From NCBI RefSeq assembly GCF_000420025.1, contig NZ_ATUD01000001.1, forward strand, positions 434,001-498,000: a stretch of DNA of 64,000 nucleotides, written 5' to 3'. The notes under the pieces were generated by a model. The model saw only the letters and a list, made by a program, of their open reading frames with translations, was not told the origin of the DNA and made no database searches. This document shows positions 47,219 to 55,812 of this stretch, piece by piece. Every line of letters begins with the position of its first letter. The stretch's first letter is position 1. The stretch is from Patulibacter americanus DSM 16676. Lineage in GTDB: Bacteria > Actinomycetota > Thermoleophilia > Solirubrobacterales > Solirubrobacteraceae. The position numbers were made by a program, and so were the translations under genes.

Positions 47219-47713
47219 ATGGCCGCCGAGAACCCGAGGGACCCCTTCGACCATCTCCAGCTCGAGCTGGCGATCCTGGCGCGCCGCTCCGAACGGGTGC
47301 GCGTCGCGGCCCTCGACAACGCGCGCTCCCCGCTGGACCGCTCGGGCTACCTCCTGCTCGCGCTGCTCGAGAACCGCGGCGACCAGACGATGAGCCAGCT
47401 CGCGGTCGCCTTCGACCTGGACGCATCGACGGTCACCCGCCAGATCGCCCCGCTCGAGCGCCGCGGCTTCGTCCGCCGGGAGCGCTCCACGGAGGACCGA
47501 CGCGCCACGATCGTCTCGATCACGGACCGCGGGCGCGAGGAGCGCCAGCTCGTCCGGCAGGCCCGCATCGAGTACCTCGACGACCGCCTGGCCGACTGGG
47601 ACCGCGCCGACGTCGCGCGCCTCGCCGAGCTCATCGACCGCTTCAACCACACGCTCGCCACGGCCGGCGGCCAGGACGAGCAGGCGCTCGAGCACGACCA
47701 GCCGACGGACTGA
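47219..47713 (+). CDS. MarR family transcriptional regulator
   Basis: 164 residues from the ATG at 47219. The winged helix shows as TMSQLAVAFDLDASTVTRQIAPLERRGFVRRE followed by the wing RSTEDRRATIVSITDRGREE, the usual MarR Asp-Arg-Arg wing. Terminal helices form the dimer. MarR proteins sense phenolic or oxidative ligands. The divergent quinone oxidoreductase is the natural target. Confidence 0.93.
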   Translation: MAAENPRDPFDHLQLELAILARRSERVRVAALDNARSPLDRSGYLLLALLENRGDQTMSQLAVAFDLDASTVTRQIAPLERRGFVRRERSTEDRRATIVSITDRGREERQLVRQARIEYLDDRLADWDRADVARLAELIDRFNHTLATAGGQDEQALEHDQPTD

Positions 47714-47732
47714 CCGCGGGACCGCGCGGGGC

Positions 47733-49364
47733 TCAGCCCACGCGGTCCAGCACCGCCACGCACTCCACGTGCGGGGTCTGCGGGAAGAGGTCGACCGGGC
47801 GAACCTTGCGCAGGACGTAGCCAGCCTCGACCAGGCGGGCGGCGTCCGGCGCCAGCGTCGTCGGGTTGCAGGACACGTAGACCACGCGCTTCGGCGCCGC
47901 CTCGATGATCCGGCGGCACACGCGCGGCCCCAGGCCGGCGCGGGGCGGGTCGACGATGAGGACGTCGGGGCGCCCGGCGAGCTCGATCGCGTCGGGCAGG
48001 CCCGTGCGGGCGTCCGAGGCGAGGAACTTCGCGTTGCGGATGTCGTTGAGCTGCGCGTTCGTGGCGGCGTCCTGAACCGACTCCTCCACGATCTCGACGC
48101 CGATCAGCTCGCCGACGCGTGAGGCCATCGTGAGGCCGAGCGAGCCCGAGCCGCAGTAGAGGTCGAACAACCGCTCCCAGCCCTCGAGCCCCGCGTACTC
48201 CGCGGCGAGCTCGTAGAGCCGCTCGGCCATCACGGTGTTCGTCTGGAAGAAGCCCTCCGGGCTGATCCGCAGGCGCAGGCCGCGGATCTCCTCGTGGAGG
48301 TAGGCCTCGCCCGCGATCAGACTCGTCTCGCCGCCCTGCGTCGTCTCGCCGAGCTGCGTCATCTGCGTCCAGAGCAGGCCGGTGAGCGGGCGGCTCATGT
48401 GCTCGTCGAGGTACGTCGCGAGGCCCATGACGTCGAACTCGCCGACGGAGGTCACGATGCGGGCCTGCACCTCGCCCGTGCGGACGCCCTCGCGCACCAC
48501 GAGGTTGCGCAGCAGCCCCTGGTGGATCTTGCGGTCGTAGCTCGACAGGCCCTGCTCCACGCACCACGCGTAGATGCGGTCCCGGACCTCGTTGCCCAGC
48601 TCGGACGCCAGCAGGCAGTCCTCGATGTGGACGATCTTCTCCCACGACCCGGCCGCGTGGAAGCCCAGCTGCAGCGTCCCGTCGGCGGTCTCGCCGAAGG
48701 AGTACTCGAGCTTGTTGCGGTACCGCCACTGGTCCACGGCGGGGATGATCGGCTCGATCTCGACGTCGTGGTGCCCGCCGAGCCGGCGCAGGGCGTCCTC
48801 GACCTGCTCGGCCTTGATCTCGAGCTGGCGCTCGTAGGGCAACACCTGCCACGGGGCCCCCGGATGGTCGGCCACCGGGTCGATGCGCTCGGGCGACGCC
48901 TCGAGCAGCTCCTCGATGATCGCCTCGCCGTAGTCCTTCTTGCGCTTCGTGACCATCGCGCGCACGCGGTCGCCCGGGATGCCGCCGCGCACGAAGACGA
49001 CCCAGCCACCCTCGGTCCGCGCGACGCCGTTGCCGCCGTGGGCGAGCGACTCGACGGACAGCTCGAGGATCGCCCCCCGGTGCGGGCGGGCGGGGCGCTG
49101 GCGCTTCGCGGGGGCCTCGCCGCCGGCGGGGGCCTCCGTGCCGGTGTCGGCCGCGGCGGACGCATCGGCCGGGGCCTCCTCCGTCGCCACGGGGGCCCCG
49201 GCCGCGACGGCGGCCTCGTCCGTCTCCGGGGCGTCCTCGAGCACGTCGGCGACCGCGGCCTGCGCCACCGGACCCGTCTCGGGCGAGTCCTCGGGGGTGG
49301 CGGCCGCGGAGGAGGACGCGTCCGCGGCGGTCACGGGATCGGTGCGGGGCGTCTCGTCGTCCAT
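47733..49364 (-). CDS. RlmD/TrmA-family RNA uracil-C5 methyltransferase
   Basis: 543 residues. A TRAM domain (ILELSVESLAHGGNGVARTE) starts at about residue 97, after an acidic Ala/Glu-rich extension that is unusual for the family. The methyltransferase core has RYRNKLEYSFGE, FQTNTVMAERLYE, SAM motif LFDLYCGSGSLGLTMAS, VDPPRAGLG, and the catalytic Cys in YVSCNPTTLA. It methylates a uridine in 23S rRNA or tRNA. Cluster cysteines of E. coli RlmD are not evident. The SD (GGAGG) abuts the ATG, so a later start is possible. Confidence 0.88.
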   Translation of the reverse strand: MDDETPRTDPVTAADASSSAAATPEDSPETGPVAQAAVADVLEDAPETDEAAVAAGAPVATEEAPADASAAADTGTEAPAGGEAPAKRQRPARPHRGAILELSVESLAHGGNGVARTEGGWVVFVRGGIPGDRVRAMVTKRKKDYGEAIIEELLEASPERIDPVADHPGAPWQVLPYERQLEIKAEQVEDALRRLGGHHDVEIEPIIPAVDQWRYRNKLEYSFGETADGTLQLGFHAAGSWEKIVHIEDCLLASELGNEVRDRIYAWCVEQGLSSYDRKIHQGLLRNLVVREGVRTGEVQARIVTSVGEFDVMGLATYLDEHMSRPLTGLLWTQMTQLGETTQGGETSLIAGEAYLHEEIRGLRLRISPEGFFQTNTVMAERLYELAAEYAGLEGWERLFDLYCGSGSLGLTMASRVGELIGVEIVEESVQDAATNAQLNDIRNAKFLASDARTGLPDAIELAGRPDVLIVDPPRAGLGPRVCRRIIEAAPKRVVYVSCNPTTLAPDAARLVEAGYVLRKVRPVDLFPQTPHVECVAVLDRVG

Positions 49365-49484
49365 CCTCCAAGGGTCGCACGAACCCGCGCCGCCGCGCGG
49401 GTCGCGCCCGGAAGCCGGTCCGCGCGGCGCGCCGTCCCCCGGTGGTCCTTGCCGCCCGGCCGGCGCGCGCCGCGGGTCGGACGC

Positions 49485-50213
49485 CTAGAGCTGATCGGTC
49501 GGGAGCGGCGAGCGCACGAACCCCGTCGCCTGCACGCGCCTGAGGATCGTGCGCTCGCCCCTGCCGGTGTCGAACGCCCGCGGCGCGGGCAGGGCCCCCT
49601 CGTCCGCCGCCTGCAGGCCGTACGGGGTCGTCGAGACGTTCAGGCTGCGGATCCACGAGGCGTGGCGGGCCTCGACGGACTGCATCGCCAGCGCCACCTT
49701 GAGCGCGCCGCGCCGGTGGATCCGGGCGCCCTGCCCGGCGAACGCCTCGACCGCGGTGTCCTCGAGGAGCTGGGCCACGGCGGGGAAGCGCGCGCGGGAC
49801 ACGGCGTCGCCGAAGTCGAACGCCGGGGCGGCGACGGCCTGGGCGCCCAGCAGCGCCTGCAGCGTCGTGACGTGCTGGGCCTCGTGTGCCCGGGCGACCT
49901 GGGCGAAGCGCACGTAGGCCGCGTTCGGCAGGTCGTTCGCCGCGAGGGCCGCGGTGTAGAACGCGGTGTCGAGGTGCTCCAGCGTCAGCGCGAAGTTCAG
50001 GATCCGCACGTCGTTGCGGCGCGACGGCCGCGAGGAGATCGCGGCGTCGGCGAGCGTCGGCAGGCCGAGGACCGCGCCGGCCGCGCCCGCCCCCACGGCG
50101 CCGGCGCGGCCGAGGAACACGCGGCGGTCGACGCCGGCGGCCTCCGCGGCCTCGCGCAGCCCGCCGCTGCGGTCCAGCTCGTCGATGGTCACGGGACGGT
50201 GCTCGGTCGACAC
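49485..50213 (-). CDS. Tat-exported ferritin-like protein, copy 2
   Basis: 242 residues from a GTG. A twin-arginine type leader (DRRVFLGRAGAVGAGAAGAVLGLP) follows a 27-residue N-region. The mature part is a four-helix bundle with EHLDTAFYTAAL and HEAQHVTTLQALL, supplying Glu/His metal ligands of the Ferritin_2 (DUF4439-like) group. It is similar across its full length to the gene directly upstream (50216-50917), two bases away, so they are tandem duplicates. The function of this group is unsettled (metal binding, stress). Confidence 0.85.
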   Translation of the reverse strand: MSTEHRPVTIDELDRSGGLREAAEAAGVDRRVFLGRAGAVGAGAAGAVLGLPTLADAAISSRPSRRNDVRILNFALTLEHLDTAFYTAALAANDLPNAAYVRFAQVARAHEAQHVTTLQALLGAQAVAAPAFDFGDAVSRARFPAVAQLLEDTAVEAFAGQGARIHRRGALKVALAMQSVEARHASWIRSLNVSTTPYGLQAADEGALPAPRAFDTGRGERTILRRVQATGFVRSPLPTDQL

Positions 50214-50215
50214 GA

Positions 50216-50917
50216 TCAGATCCGGTCGGTCGGGATGGCGGACGTGACGAACCCGGTGGCGCCGACCGTGGCGAGGACCGTCGCCTGGTCGCGCGGGGCC
50301 TCGAGCGCGGCCGGGGCGGGGAGCGCGGCGTCCGGCGCGTCCGCGGCCGAGCCGCCGGCGAGGAACCGCGCCCAGGAGGCGTGGCGCGATTCGACGGTGA
50401 GGATGCGGTCGACCGCCGTGATCAGCTCGCGCGAACGCAGCCGCGGCCCCTGCGCGAGGTACGCGCCGACGCCGGTGTCCTCGAGCGCCACCGCGACGGT
50501 GAGGAACCGCGCCGGGGAGATCGCGTCGCCGAAGGCGAACGTCGGCTTCGCGACGCGCCTGCCGTCGAGGGTCGCCTGGAGGAACGCGACGTGCTGCGCC
50601 TCGTGGTCCCCCGCCGCCTGGGCGAACCGGGTGACGTCCGGGCGCTCGAAGTCGTTGACGAACAGGGCCGCCTGGTAGAAGGACGCCTCGAGGTACTCGA
50701 GCAGCAGGGCGAAGTTCAGGATCCGCAGGTCGTTCCTGCGCGAGGCGCGGCTCGAGATCCGGGCGTCGGCCAGCGTCGGGAGGCCGAAGATGCCGGCGCC
50801 GAGGGCCGTGCCCGCGGCCGTGCGGACGAACACGCGGCGGTCGACGCCCGCCGCCTCCGCCGCGTCCCGCAGGGCGCCCTCGCGATCGATCTGCTCGAGG
50901 GTCGGTGGTTCCGTCAT
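50216..50917 (-). CDS. Tat-exported ferritin-like protein, copy 1
   Basis: 233 residues. Leader DRRVFVRTAAGTALGAGIFGLP, then EYLEASFYQAALFVNDF and DHEAQHVAFLQATL as metal-ligand helices. It shares with its downstream twin the opening IDREGALRDAAEAAGVDRRVF, the block ISSRASRRNDLRILNFAL, and the terminal GATGFVTSAIPTD. First gene of the two-gene operon. Its promoter must lie in 50918-51050. Confidence 0.87.
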   Translation of the reverse strand: MTEPPTLEQIDREGALRDAAEAAGVDRRVFVRTAAGTALGAGIFGLPTLADARISSRASRRNDLRILNFALLLEYLEASFYQAALFVNDFERPDVTRFAQAAGDHEAQHVAFLQATLDGRRVAKPTFAFGDAISPARFLTVAVALEDTGVGAYLAQGPRLRSRELITAVDRILTVESRHASWARFLAGGSAADAPDAALPAPAALEAPRDQATVLATVGATGFVTSAIPTDRI

Positions 50918-51017
50918 GGGGGCTCCTGCGTCGGGTGACTGCGGTCCGCCGCGCCGGGGGACGCCGCTCCTGCGCGAGCGTACCCGCCGACGGGGTGGCC
51001 CCGGGCCACTTCCGGGG

Positions 51018-51044
51018 TTGGCGCGCGCGTCGACCTCGTATAGG
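51018..51044 (+). promoter_or_regulatory. Housekeeping-type promoter of the candidate structured RNA
   Basis: TTGGCG (51018-51023) and TATAGG (51039-51044) with a 15-base spacer. No protein gene follows on this strand. The hairpin series and terminator listed next begin here. Confidence 0.45.
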
Positions 51045-51050
51045 GTCAGC

Positions 51051-51240
51051 CAGGCCCCGTCCTTCGGGGTGCCGAAGATCGTCGACGTGCCCCGCGGGTG
51101 CGGCCGACGCCAAGGACTTCCCCGCGTATTACGACGTCATCGCCCGTGTGAGGGCTGGCGGTGACGAGGGACCCGAACGCCCCCGCGCATTGAGGGATGC
51201 GCGGACGTGGGGCCCGGCGCTTCGGCACCGGGCCCCACGA
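51051..51240 (+). ncRNA. Candidate stand-alone structured RNA (about 190 nt)
   Basis: In the 341-base gap between divergently unrelated genes, a promoter-like pair is followed by four stem-loops: CCCCG/CGGGG (51055-51069), GTCATCGCC/GGCGGTGAC (51136-51165), CCGCGCAT/ATGCGCGG (51183-51204) and an 11-bp-arm terminator (51207-51217 with 51228-51238). The size is close to 6S RNA. I cannot match it to 6S, SRP RNA, tmRNA, RNase P or a known riboswitch. The last hairpin could alternatively terminate the leftward gene at 51259. Confidence 0.45.
51207..51238. terminator. Terminator hairpin
   Basis: GTGGGGCCCGG / CCGGGCCCCAC arms of 11 bases around a 10-base loop. It lies 20 bases past the stop of the leftward coiled-coil gene and at the end of the rightward candidate RNA, so it can serve either. 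Confidence 0.7.
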
Positions 51241-51258
51241 GGGCGACGGGCCGCGCGC

Positions 51259-51804
51259 TCAGCGCGCGGCGAGCAGCCGGTCGACCGCCTGCAGCACGGT
51301 CTTGCGGTTCGCGTGCGCGGCCTCGTGGTCGCGCACCGCCCGCAGCTCGGCGGCCGAGAGGCCCGCGAGGCTCTTGCGGACGAGGACCGCGGTCAGGTCG
51401 TCGTAGCCCGTGATCGGCAGGGGGACGGACGGGGCGGGGGCGCTCGCCACGGTCGTGCCCGCGGCGTCCTCGTGCTCGATCGGGATGCTCACGGACTCGG
51501 CGTCCTCGCCGTCGCGACGGACGAGCCGCGGCCCGCGCTCCAGGAGCGCCTCGAGCTGCTGGCGGATCTCGTCCGTCTGCCGGCGGCTCGCGGCGAGGAT
51601 GGCCGAGGCGAGCTCCTGCGCGTCGCGCCGCGTCATCCGGCCCCGACGGACGGCGTCCTCCACCGTCTCCTGCACCCGCTCGCCCGTCACGACCACGCTC
51701 TGGGCCAGCGCCTTGCGCAAGCTGGCGAGCTGGGAGAGCAGCGCCTCGTCGCGCTCCTCCCGGCCGCCGACGCCTGCCGGGTCCTCTTGGGTGCCGTCGT
51801 TCAT
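51259..51804 (-). CDS. Phasin-like coiled-coil protein, unknown function
   Basis: 181 residues from the ATG at 51802-51804. Residues 20-105 form a long amphipathic helix (ALLSQLASLRKALAQSVVVTGER to RRQTDEIRQQLEALLERG) like phasin or PHA-granule regulators. A linker follows, then a C-terminal small domain, LPITGYDDLTAVLVRKSLAG to RKTVLQAVDRLLA, seen at the ends of many actinobacterial coiled-coil proteins. It stands alone, with a terminator downstream. No enzymatic role is visible. Confidence 0.75.
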   Translation of the reverse strand: MNDGTQEDPAGVGGREERDEALLSQLASLRKALAQSVVVTGERVQETVEDAVRRGRMTRRDAQELASAILAASRRQTDEIRQQLEALLERGPRLVRRDGEDAESVSIPIEHEDAAGTTVASAPAPSVPLPITGYDDLTAVLVRKSLAGLSAAELRAVRDHEAAHANRKTVLQAVDRLLAAR

Positions 51805-51902
51805 CGCTCCACCGCGTCGCAGGGTGTGGGACCGCCGGGGCGAGCCTATCCCACCGCCCGGGCCGGATCCGGTCGACGACCGGTCCGACCGCGGGCCGGC
51901 GT

Positions 51903-52841
51903 TCAGGCGTCGTCGGCGAACGGCCCCGCGCGCAGGACCCACTCCAGCAGGGCCTTCTGGGCGTGGCGGCGGTTCTCGACCTGGTCCCAGATGCGCTGGC
52001 GTGCCCCGTAGAGGACGTCCTCGGTGATCTCCTCCCCCGGGTGGGCGGGCAGGCAGTGCAGCGCGATCGCTCCCGGCGCGGCGGCGTCGAGCAGGGCGTC
52101 GTCGATGCCGTAGCCCTGCAGCGCGGCGCGGCGCTCGTCGCTGTCCTCGTCGCCCATGGAGACCCAGACGTCGGCGTAGAGCACGTCCGCCCCCGCGACG
52201 CCCGTCTGCGGGTCGCTGCTCAGCGTGGCCGTCGTCTCGCCCGGCCCCAACGTGTAGCCCTCGGGCGAGACGACGGTGACCCGCAGCCCGCCGATCGCGC
52301 CCATGAGCGCCAGGGAGCGGGCCATGTTGTTGCCGTCGCCGACGTAGGCCAGGTGCAGGTCGTCGAACCCGCCGTCGTCGGCCAGGCGGTCCGGGAACGC
52401 CTCCTGCAGCGTCATGAGGTCGGCCGCGACCTGGCAGGGGTGGTGGCCGTCCGTGAGCAGGTTGACCACCGGGATCGTGCCCTCCGCGGCGAGCTCCTCG
52501 AGCAGCGCGTCGGCGGTCGTGCGGATCCCGACCGCCGCGACGTGGCGCGAGAGCACGCGCGCGGTGTCCTTCACCGACTCGCCGCGGGACAGCTGCATCT
52601 CGTCCGGGCGCAGGATGAGCGGGTGCGCCCCGAGCTCGCGCACGCCGACCTCCATCGAGATGCGCGTGCGCGTCGACGGCTTGTGGAAGATGAGCGCGAC
52701 GGAGCGCCCGTCCAGGCTGTGGGGGTGCGGCAGACCGTCGGCGGGGGCCTGCGCCTTCAGCTCGTGCGCACGTCGCAGGACCGCCAGGAGCTCGGGGCGG
52801 GACAGCTCGGTCCCCGTCAGCAGGTGGCGCGTGGTGGTCAC
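51903..52841 (-). CDS. argF: Ornithine carbamoyltransferase
   Basis: 312 residues from a GTG. It condenses ornithine with carbamoyl phosphate to citrulline in arginine synthesis. The carbamoyl-phosphate site is FHKPSTRTRISME, the ornithine side shows LTDGHHPCQVAADL, and the catalytic HCLPAHPGEEI is present. Length and motifs fit an anabolic enzyme. Other arg genes are not in the window, so argF is isolated here. Confidence 0.92.
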   Translation of the reverse strand: MTTTRHLLTGTELSRPELLAVLRRAHELKAQAPADGLPHPHSLDGRSVALIFHKPSTRTRISMEVGVRELGAHPLILRPDEMQLSRGESVKDTARVLSRHVAAVGIRTTADALLEELAAEGTIPVVNLLTDGHHPCQVAADLMTLQEAFPDRLADDGGFDDLHLAYVGDGNNMARSLALMGAIGGLRVTVVSPEGYTLGPGETTATLSSDPQTGVAGADVLYADVWVSMGDEDSDERRAALQGYGIDDALLDAAAPGAIALHCLPAHPGEEITEDVLYGARQRIWDQVENRRHAQKALLEWVLRAGPFADDA

Positions 52842-53024
52842 CCGCGCGAATCTATCCGTCCGTCCGCCGAGGGGCCGGCGCCGCAACGGGGCGACCGGAC
52901 GGGCGACGTCGCCGCCTCGACCGGTGGCTCGCGCGGACGTACCGCGAGGCGTGGGACCGCGCCGACGCCGCGCCGGGTGGCCCCGCGGAGTGACCGCGGC
53001 CCGCCCGTGCGTCAGGATCGGGTC

Positions 53025-53852
53025 GTGCGCGTCGTCTCCTGGAACCTCTTCCACGGTCGTGCGGTCCCGCCGGCGGGTCGGCCGCTGCTCCACGAGTTCG
53101 CCACCACGCTCGCGGGCTGGGAGTGGGACGTCGCGCTGCTCCAGGAGGTTCCGCCGTGGTGGCCCCCGCTGCTGGCCCGCGCCTGCGGTGACGACGTGGT
53201 GTTCGCCCGGGTGCGCACCTCGCGCAACGGGCTGCTGCCCGTCCGCCGGGCGCTGTCGTCGCGGCGCCCCGACCTGCTGAAGGCCAACGGCGGTGGCGCC
53301 AACGCGATCCTGCTGCGCGGCGGGCTGAGCTACGACGCCCACGCCCGCCGGCGTCTGCGGCTGCGACCCGAGCGCCGCTGGGTGCACGCGGTGCGGCTCG
53401 TCGACCCTGCGCGTGGGCCGTTCCACGGCGCGTGGATCGGCAACGTGCACGGGCAGAAGGGGGCCTGGGACGGCGGTCCCGGGCTCGTCCACCCGCTCAC
53501 CGACCTGCACGCGTCGGCCGACGCGCTCGACCGCTGGGCGGCCGACGGACGGCGCCACGGGCCGGACGGCGCCGACGACGGCCGGGGCGGAGCAGCCGGG
53601 GTGGACGCGCGGACGGGGACGGCGGGTGCCGTCCCGCCGCTGCTCCTCGGCGGCGACCTCAACCTCCCCCGCGAGGCGGTTCCCCCCGCGCTGCCCGCGG
53701 GCTGGAGCCGGATCGCTTCGAGCGGGCCGGACCACGTGACCGGTCGGGGGATCGTCGCCGCGGGCGACTCCCGACGGCCCGAGCGCGGGGCGCTCTCCGA
53801 CCACGCCGCCCTCGCGGTCGCCGTCACGCCGGCGGCTACCATCGCCCCATGA
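53025..53852 (+). CDS. Endonuclease/exonuclease/phosphatase family protein
   Basis: 275 residues from a GTG. Catalytic motifs of the EEP fold in order: VVSWNLFHG, VALLQEVPPWW, GNVHGQKGAWD, LLLGGDLNLPRE and LSDHAALAV, giving the Asn, Glu, Asp-Asn and Asp-His needed for metal-dependent phosphoester cleavage. DNA, nucleotide or lipid head groups are all possible substrates. The stop overlaps the start of the cupredoxin gene. Confidence 0.87.
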   Translation: MRVVSWNLFHGRAVPPAGRPLLHEFATTLAGWEWDVALLQEVPPWWPPLLARACGDDVVFARVRTSRNGLLPVRRALSSRRPDLLKANGGGANAILLRGGLSYDAHARRRLRLRPERRWVHAVRLVDPARGPFHGAWIGNVHGQKGAWDGGPGLVHPLTDLHASADALDRWAADGRRHGPDGADDGRGGAAGVDARTGTAGAVPPLLLGGDLNLPREAVPPALPAGWSRIASSGPDHVTGRGIVAAGDSRRPERGALSDHAALAVAVTPAATIAP

Positions 53853-54304
53853 GCGCCCCGCAGCCCGATCCCACCACCCGTCGGTCTTTCCTCGGCCTGG
53901 CGGCGGTGGGCGTCCTCGGCCTGACGCTCGTCGGCTGCGGCTCGGACGACGGCGGCGCGGCGACGACGGCACCGGCCACCTCGGCCGTCGAGCCGGAGGA
54001 GACGACGACGGAGACCGAGACGCAGCCGACGACGACGGCAGCCGACGCCGACGCCGTCGCGGTGGCGATGAAGGACATCCAGTTCGTGCCGAAGGTCGTG
54101 ACCGTGAAGGTCGGGCAGACCGTCGTGTGGACGAACGCCGAGAGCATCCAGCACGACGTGCGGGCACTCGAGGGCGCGAAGTTCCAGTCCGCCCTGTTCG
54201 GCGAGGGCGGGACCTACGAGTACACGCCGAAGACCGCCGGGACGGTGGAGTACGACTGCTCCGTCCATCCCGGCATGGTCGGCACGCTCGAGGTCGTGGC
54301 CTGA
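53849..54304 (+). CDS. Tat-exported cupredoxin-like lipoprotein
   Basis: 151 residues. Leader with twin arginines (TRRSFLGLAAVGVLGLTLVGC) and a lipobox Cys, then a Thr/Glu-rich linker, then a plastocyanin/azurin-type domain. Type 1 copper ligands are visible: His in ESIQHDVR and the Cys, His and Met in YDCSVHPGM. It should be an electron carrier or copper binder outside the membrane. The ATG overlaps the EEP stop (ATGA). Confidence 0.92.
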   Translation: MSAPQPDPTTRRSFLGLAAVGVLGLTLVGCGSDDGGAATTAPATSAVEPEETTTETETQPTTTAADADAVAVAMKDIQFVPKVVTVKVGQTVVWTNAESIQHDVRALEGAKFQSALFGEGGTYEYTPKTAGTVEYDCSVHPGMVGTLEVVA

Positions 54305-54305
54305 G

Positions 54306-55112
54306 TCAGGCCACGACCCCCGCCGGGACCGCCCGCAGCACGGGGACGGACGCCGACCGGGAGGACGCCCCGGCGGGCGGCGCCACGCCCCCCACCGGCG
54401 AGTAGGGCTGCAGCAGCAGGCCGACCATGCGGTCGACGTCGCCGGGCAGGTCGTGCGGCCGCCCCGCCGCCAGGCGCGAGAGGACGATCTCGTTGATGCC
54501 GCCGAGCGCCATCTGCGTCACCAGCTCGCGGCCGGCCGTGGGGGCCGGCAGCCGCCGGGTGGCGTGCTGCACCAGCGCACCCAGCCAGCGCATCGTGCGC
54601 TCCCGCGCGATCGCCAGGTCCGGCCCGGCCGCGTGGCCGTGGAGGACGAGCGCCTCGGCGCGTCGCGGGTCCTCCGTCACGAACCGCACGATCGCGGCGA
54701 CGCAGGCCCGGGCCCGCGCGGTCGCGTTGCCGCCGGGCGTCTGGACGTAGGCCTGCTCGATGCGCGTCCGCAGCGCGGCGTCGGCCTCGAGGCACGCGGC
54801 CAGGAACGCGTCCTGCCGGCCGGCGAACCACACGTAGAACGCCCGCCGCTCCGACAGCCCCGCGTCGCGGCACAGCTCGACCACCGACGTGCGGTGCAGC
54901 CGGCCGGCGACGGCCGCGTCGACGACGGCCTGCAGGATGCGGGCCCGCCCGTCGGCGCCCGCGCCCCGGCGCGGCGTCGGCGGCGCGAGGTCCGGGGGCG
55001 GCGGCGGCACCGCCTCGGCGGCGCGATCCGTCGATGGGGTCAGGACCGCCAGGGACCCCGGGGCGGGGGCGGGTGTGACGGGTCGACCATGCTGGCTGGG
55101 GGGCGCGGTCAC
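54306..55112 (-). CDS. TetR/AcrR family transcriptional regulator, paralogue of 13956-14621
   Basis: 268 residues from a GTG preceded by GGAGGA. A Pro/Ala-rich leader of about 50 residues precedes the helix-turn-helix (RTSVVELCRDAGLSERRAFYVWFAG). The ligand domain (VLHGHAAGPDLAIARERTMRWL, MALGGINEIVLSRLAAG) aligns with the TetR gene at 13956. Convergent with the cupredoxin gene, one base between their stops. The target is unknown. Confidence 0.9.
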   Translation of the reverse strand: MTAPPSQHGRPVTPAPAPGSLAVLTPSTDRAAEAVPPPPPDLAPPTPRRGAGADGRARILQAVVDAAVAGRLHRTSVVELCRDAGLSERRAFYVWFAGRQDAFLAACLEADAALRTRIEQAYVQTPGGNATARARACVAAIVRFVTEDPRRAEALVLHGHAAGPDLAIARERTMRWLGALVQHATRRLPAPTAGRELVTQMALGGINEIVLSRLAAGRPHDLPGDVDRMVGLLLQPYSPVGGVAPPAGASSRSASVPVLRAVPAGVVA

Positions 55113-55314
55113 GGATCCTCCGAGGGTGCGGAAGCGGGCGGGGAGACCAGCTTCGGGACGGGAACCGGTACGACTGTGCACCGGCGCGTGGGCAACGTAC
55201 ACCGACCGTGGACGGAGGGGGGACGGAATCGCCCCGCTGGACGGATGTGCGTGAACGGTCGTCCACCCGATAGAACGGGCGGCCGCGCCTTCCGGCTGGA
55301 GGCGCCGGGCCGGC

Positions 55315-55812
55315 TCAGCGGCCCCAGAGCAGCCCGAAGCCCTGGATCGCCCGGACCGCACGGTCGCCGACCGTCCCCGACTCGGGCAGCACGCCCAGCT
55401 GCACGGACGCGGCGTAGCGGTCGGCGAAGAGCCGCGCCCGGTGCACCCGGTGGGCGGTCGCGTCGAGCTCGAGCACGAGCATCCCGTGGACGTGGAGGAA
55501 CCGCTCGCTCGCCGGGATCGCCCCGAGGGAGGCCGTGTGGTTGCCCGTCACCCGCAACGGGATCGCGACGATGCGCGAGCCGTCGTGGAGCAGCGGACCC
55601 GTCGCCTCGAAGCGGGCGTCGGGGAACGCGCTCCACAACGCCGTGAGGTGGTCGGCCAGCCGGTCGGGCCCGAGGAGCGGCGCGTCGGCGAACGCGTCCT
55701 CGTAGTGGACGTCGTGGGTGACGAGCGCCGCGACCGCCTGGCGGTCCCGGCTGCCCAGCGTGCGCAGGACCCTTCCGAGGAGGGCCTCGCCGTCGATCTC
55801 CATGCGCCCCAT
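55315..55812 (-). CDS. SnoaL-like/NTF2-fold protein
   Basis: 165 residues. The ATG shares one base with the upstream stop (TGATG), and a second ATG three codons in is possible. Features of the NTF2-like cone are RDRQAVAALVTHDVHYEDAF, LADHLTALWSAFPDARFEA and a HVHGMLVLELD strand. Such proteins include ester cyclases, dehydratases and non-catalytic binders. No catalytic set can be fixed. Operon with the TRIC/UPF0126 gene. Confidence 0.82.
   Translation of the reverse strand: MGRMEIDGEALLGRVLRTLGSRDRQAVAALVTHDVHYEDAFADAPLLGPDRLADHLTALWSAFPDARFEATGPLLHDGSRIVAIPLRVTGNHTASLGAIPASERFLHVHGMLVLELDATAHRVHRARLFADRYAASVQLGVLPESGTVGDRAVRAIQGFGLLWGR

Noticed and set aside
51051..51240. SRP RNA, tmRNA, RNase P or c-di-AMP/cobalamin riboswitch identity for the structured RNA
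   Set aside because: The diagnostic conserved sequences of each (SRP GGAA loop and AGCAGC, tmRNA CCA end, RNase P core, riboswitch boxes) are not found.
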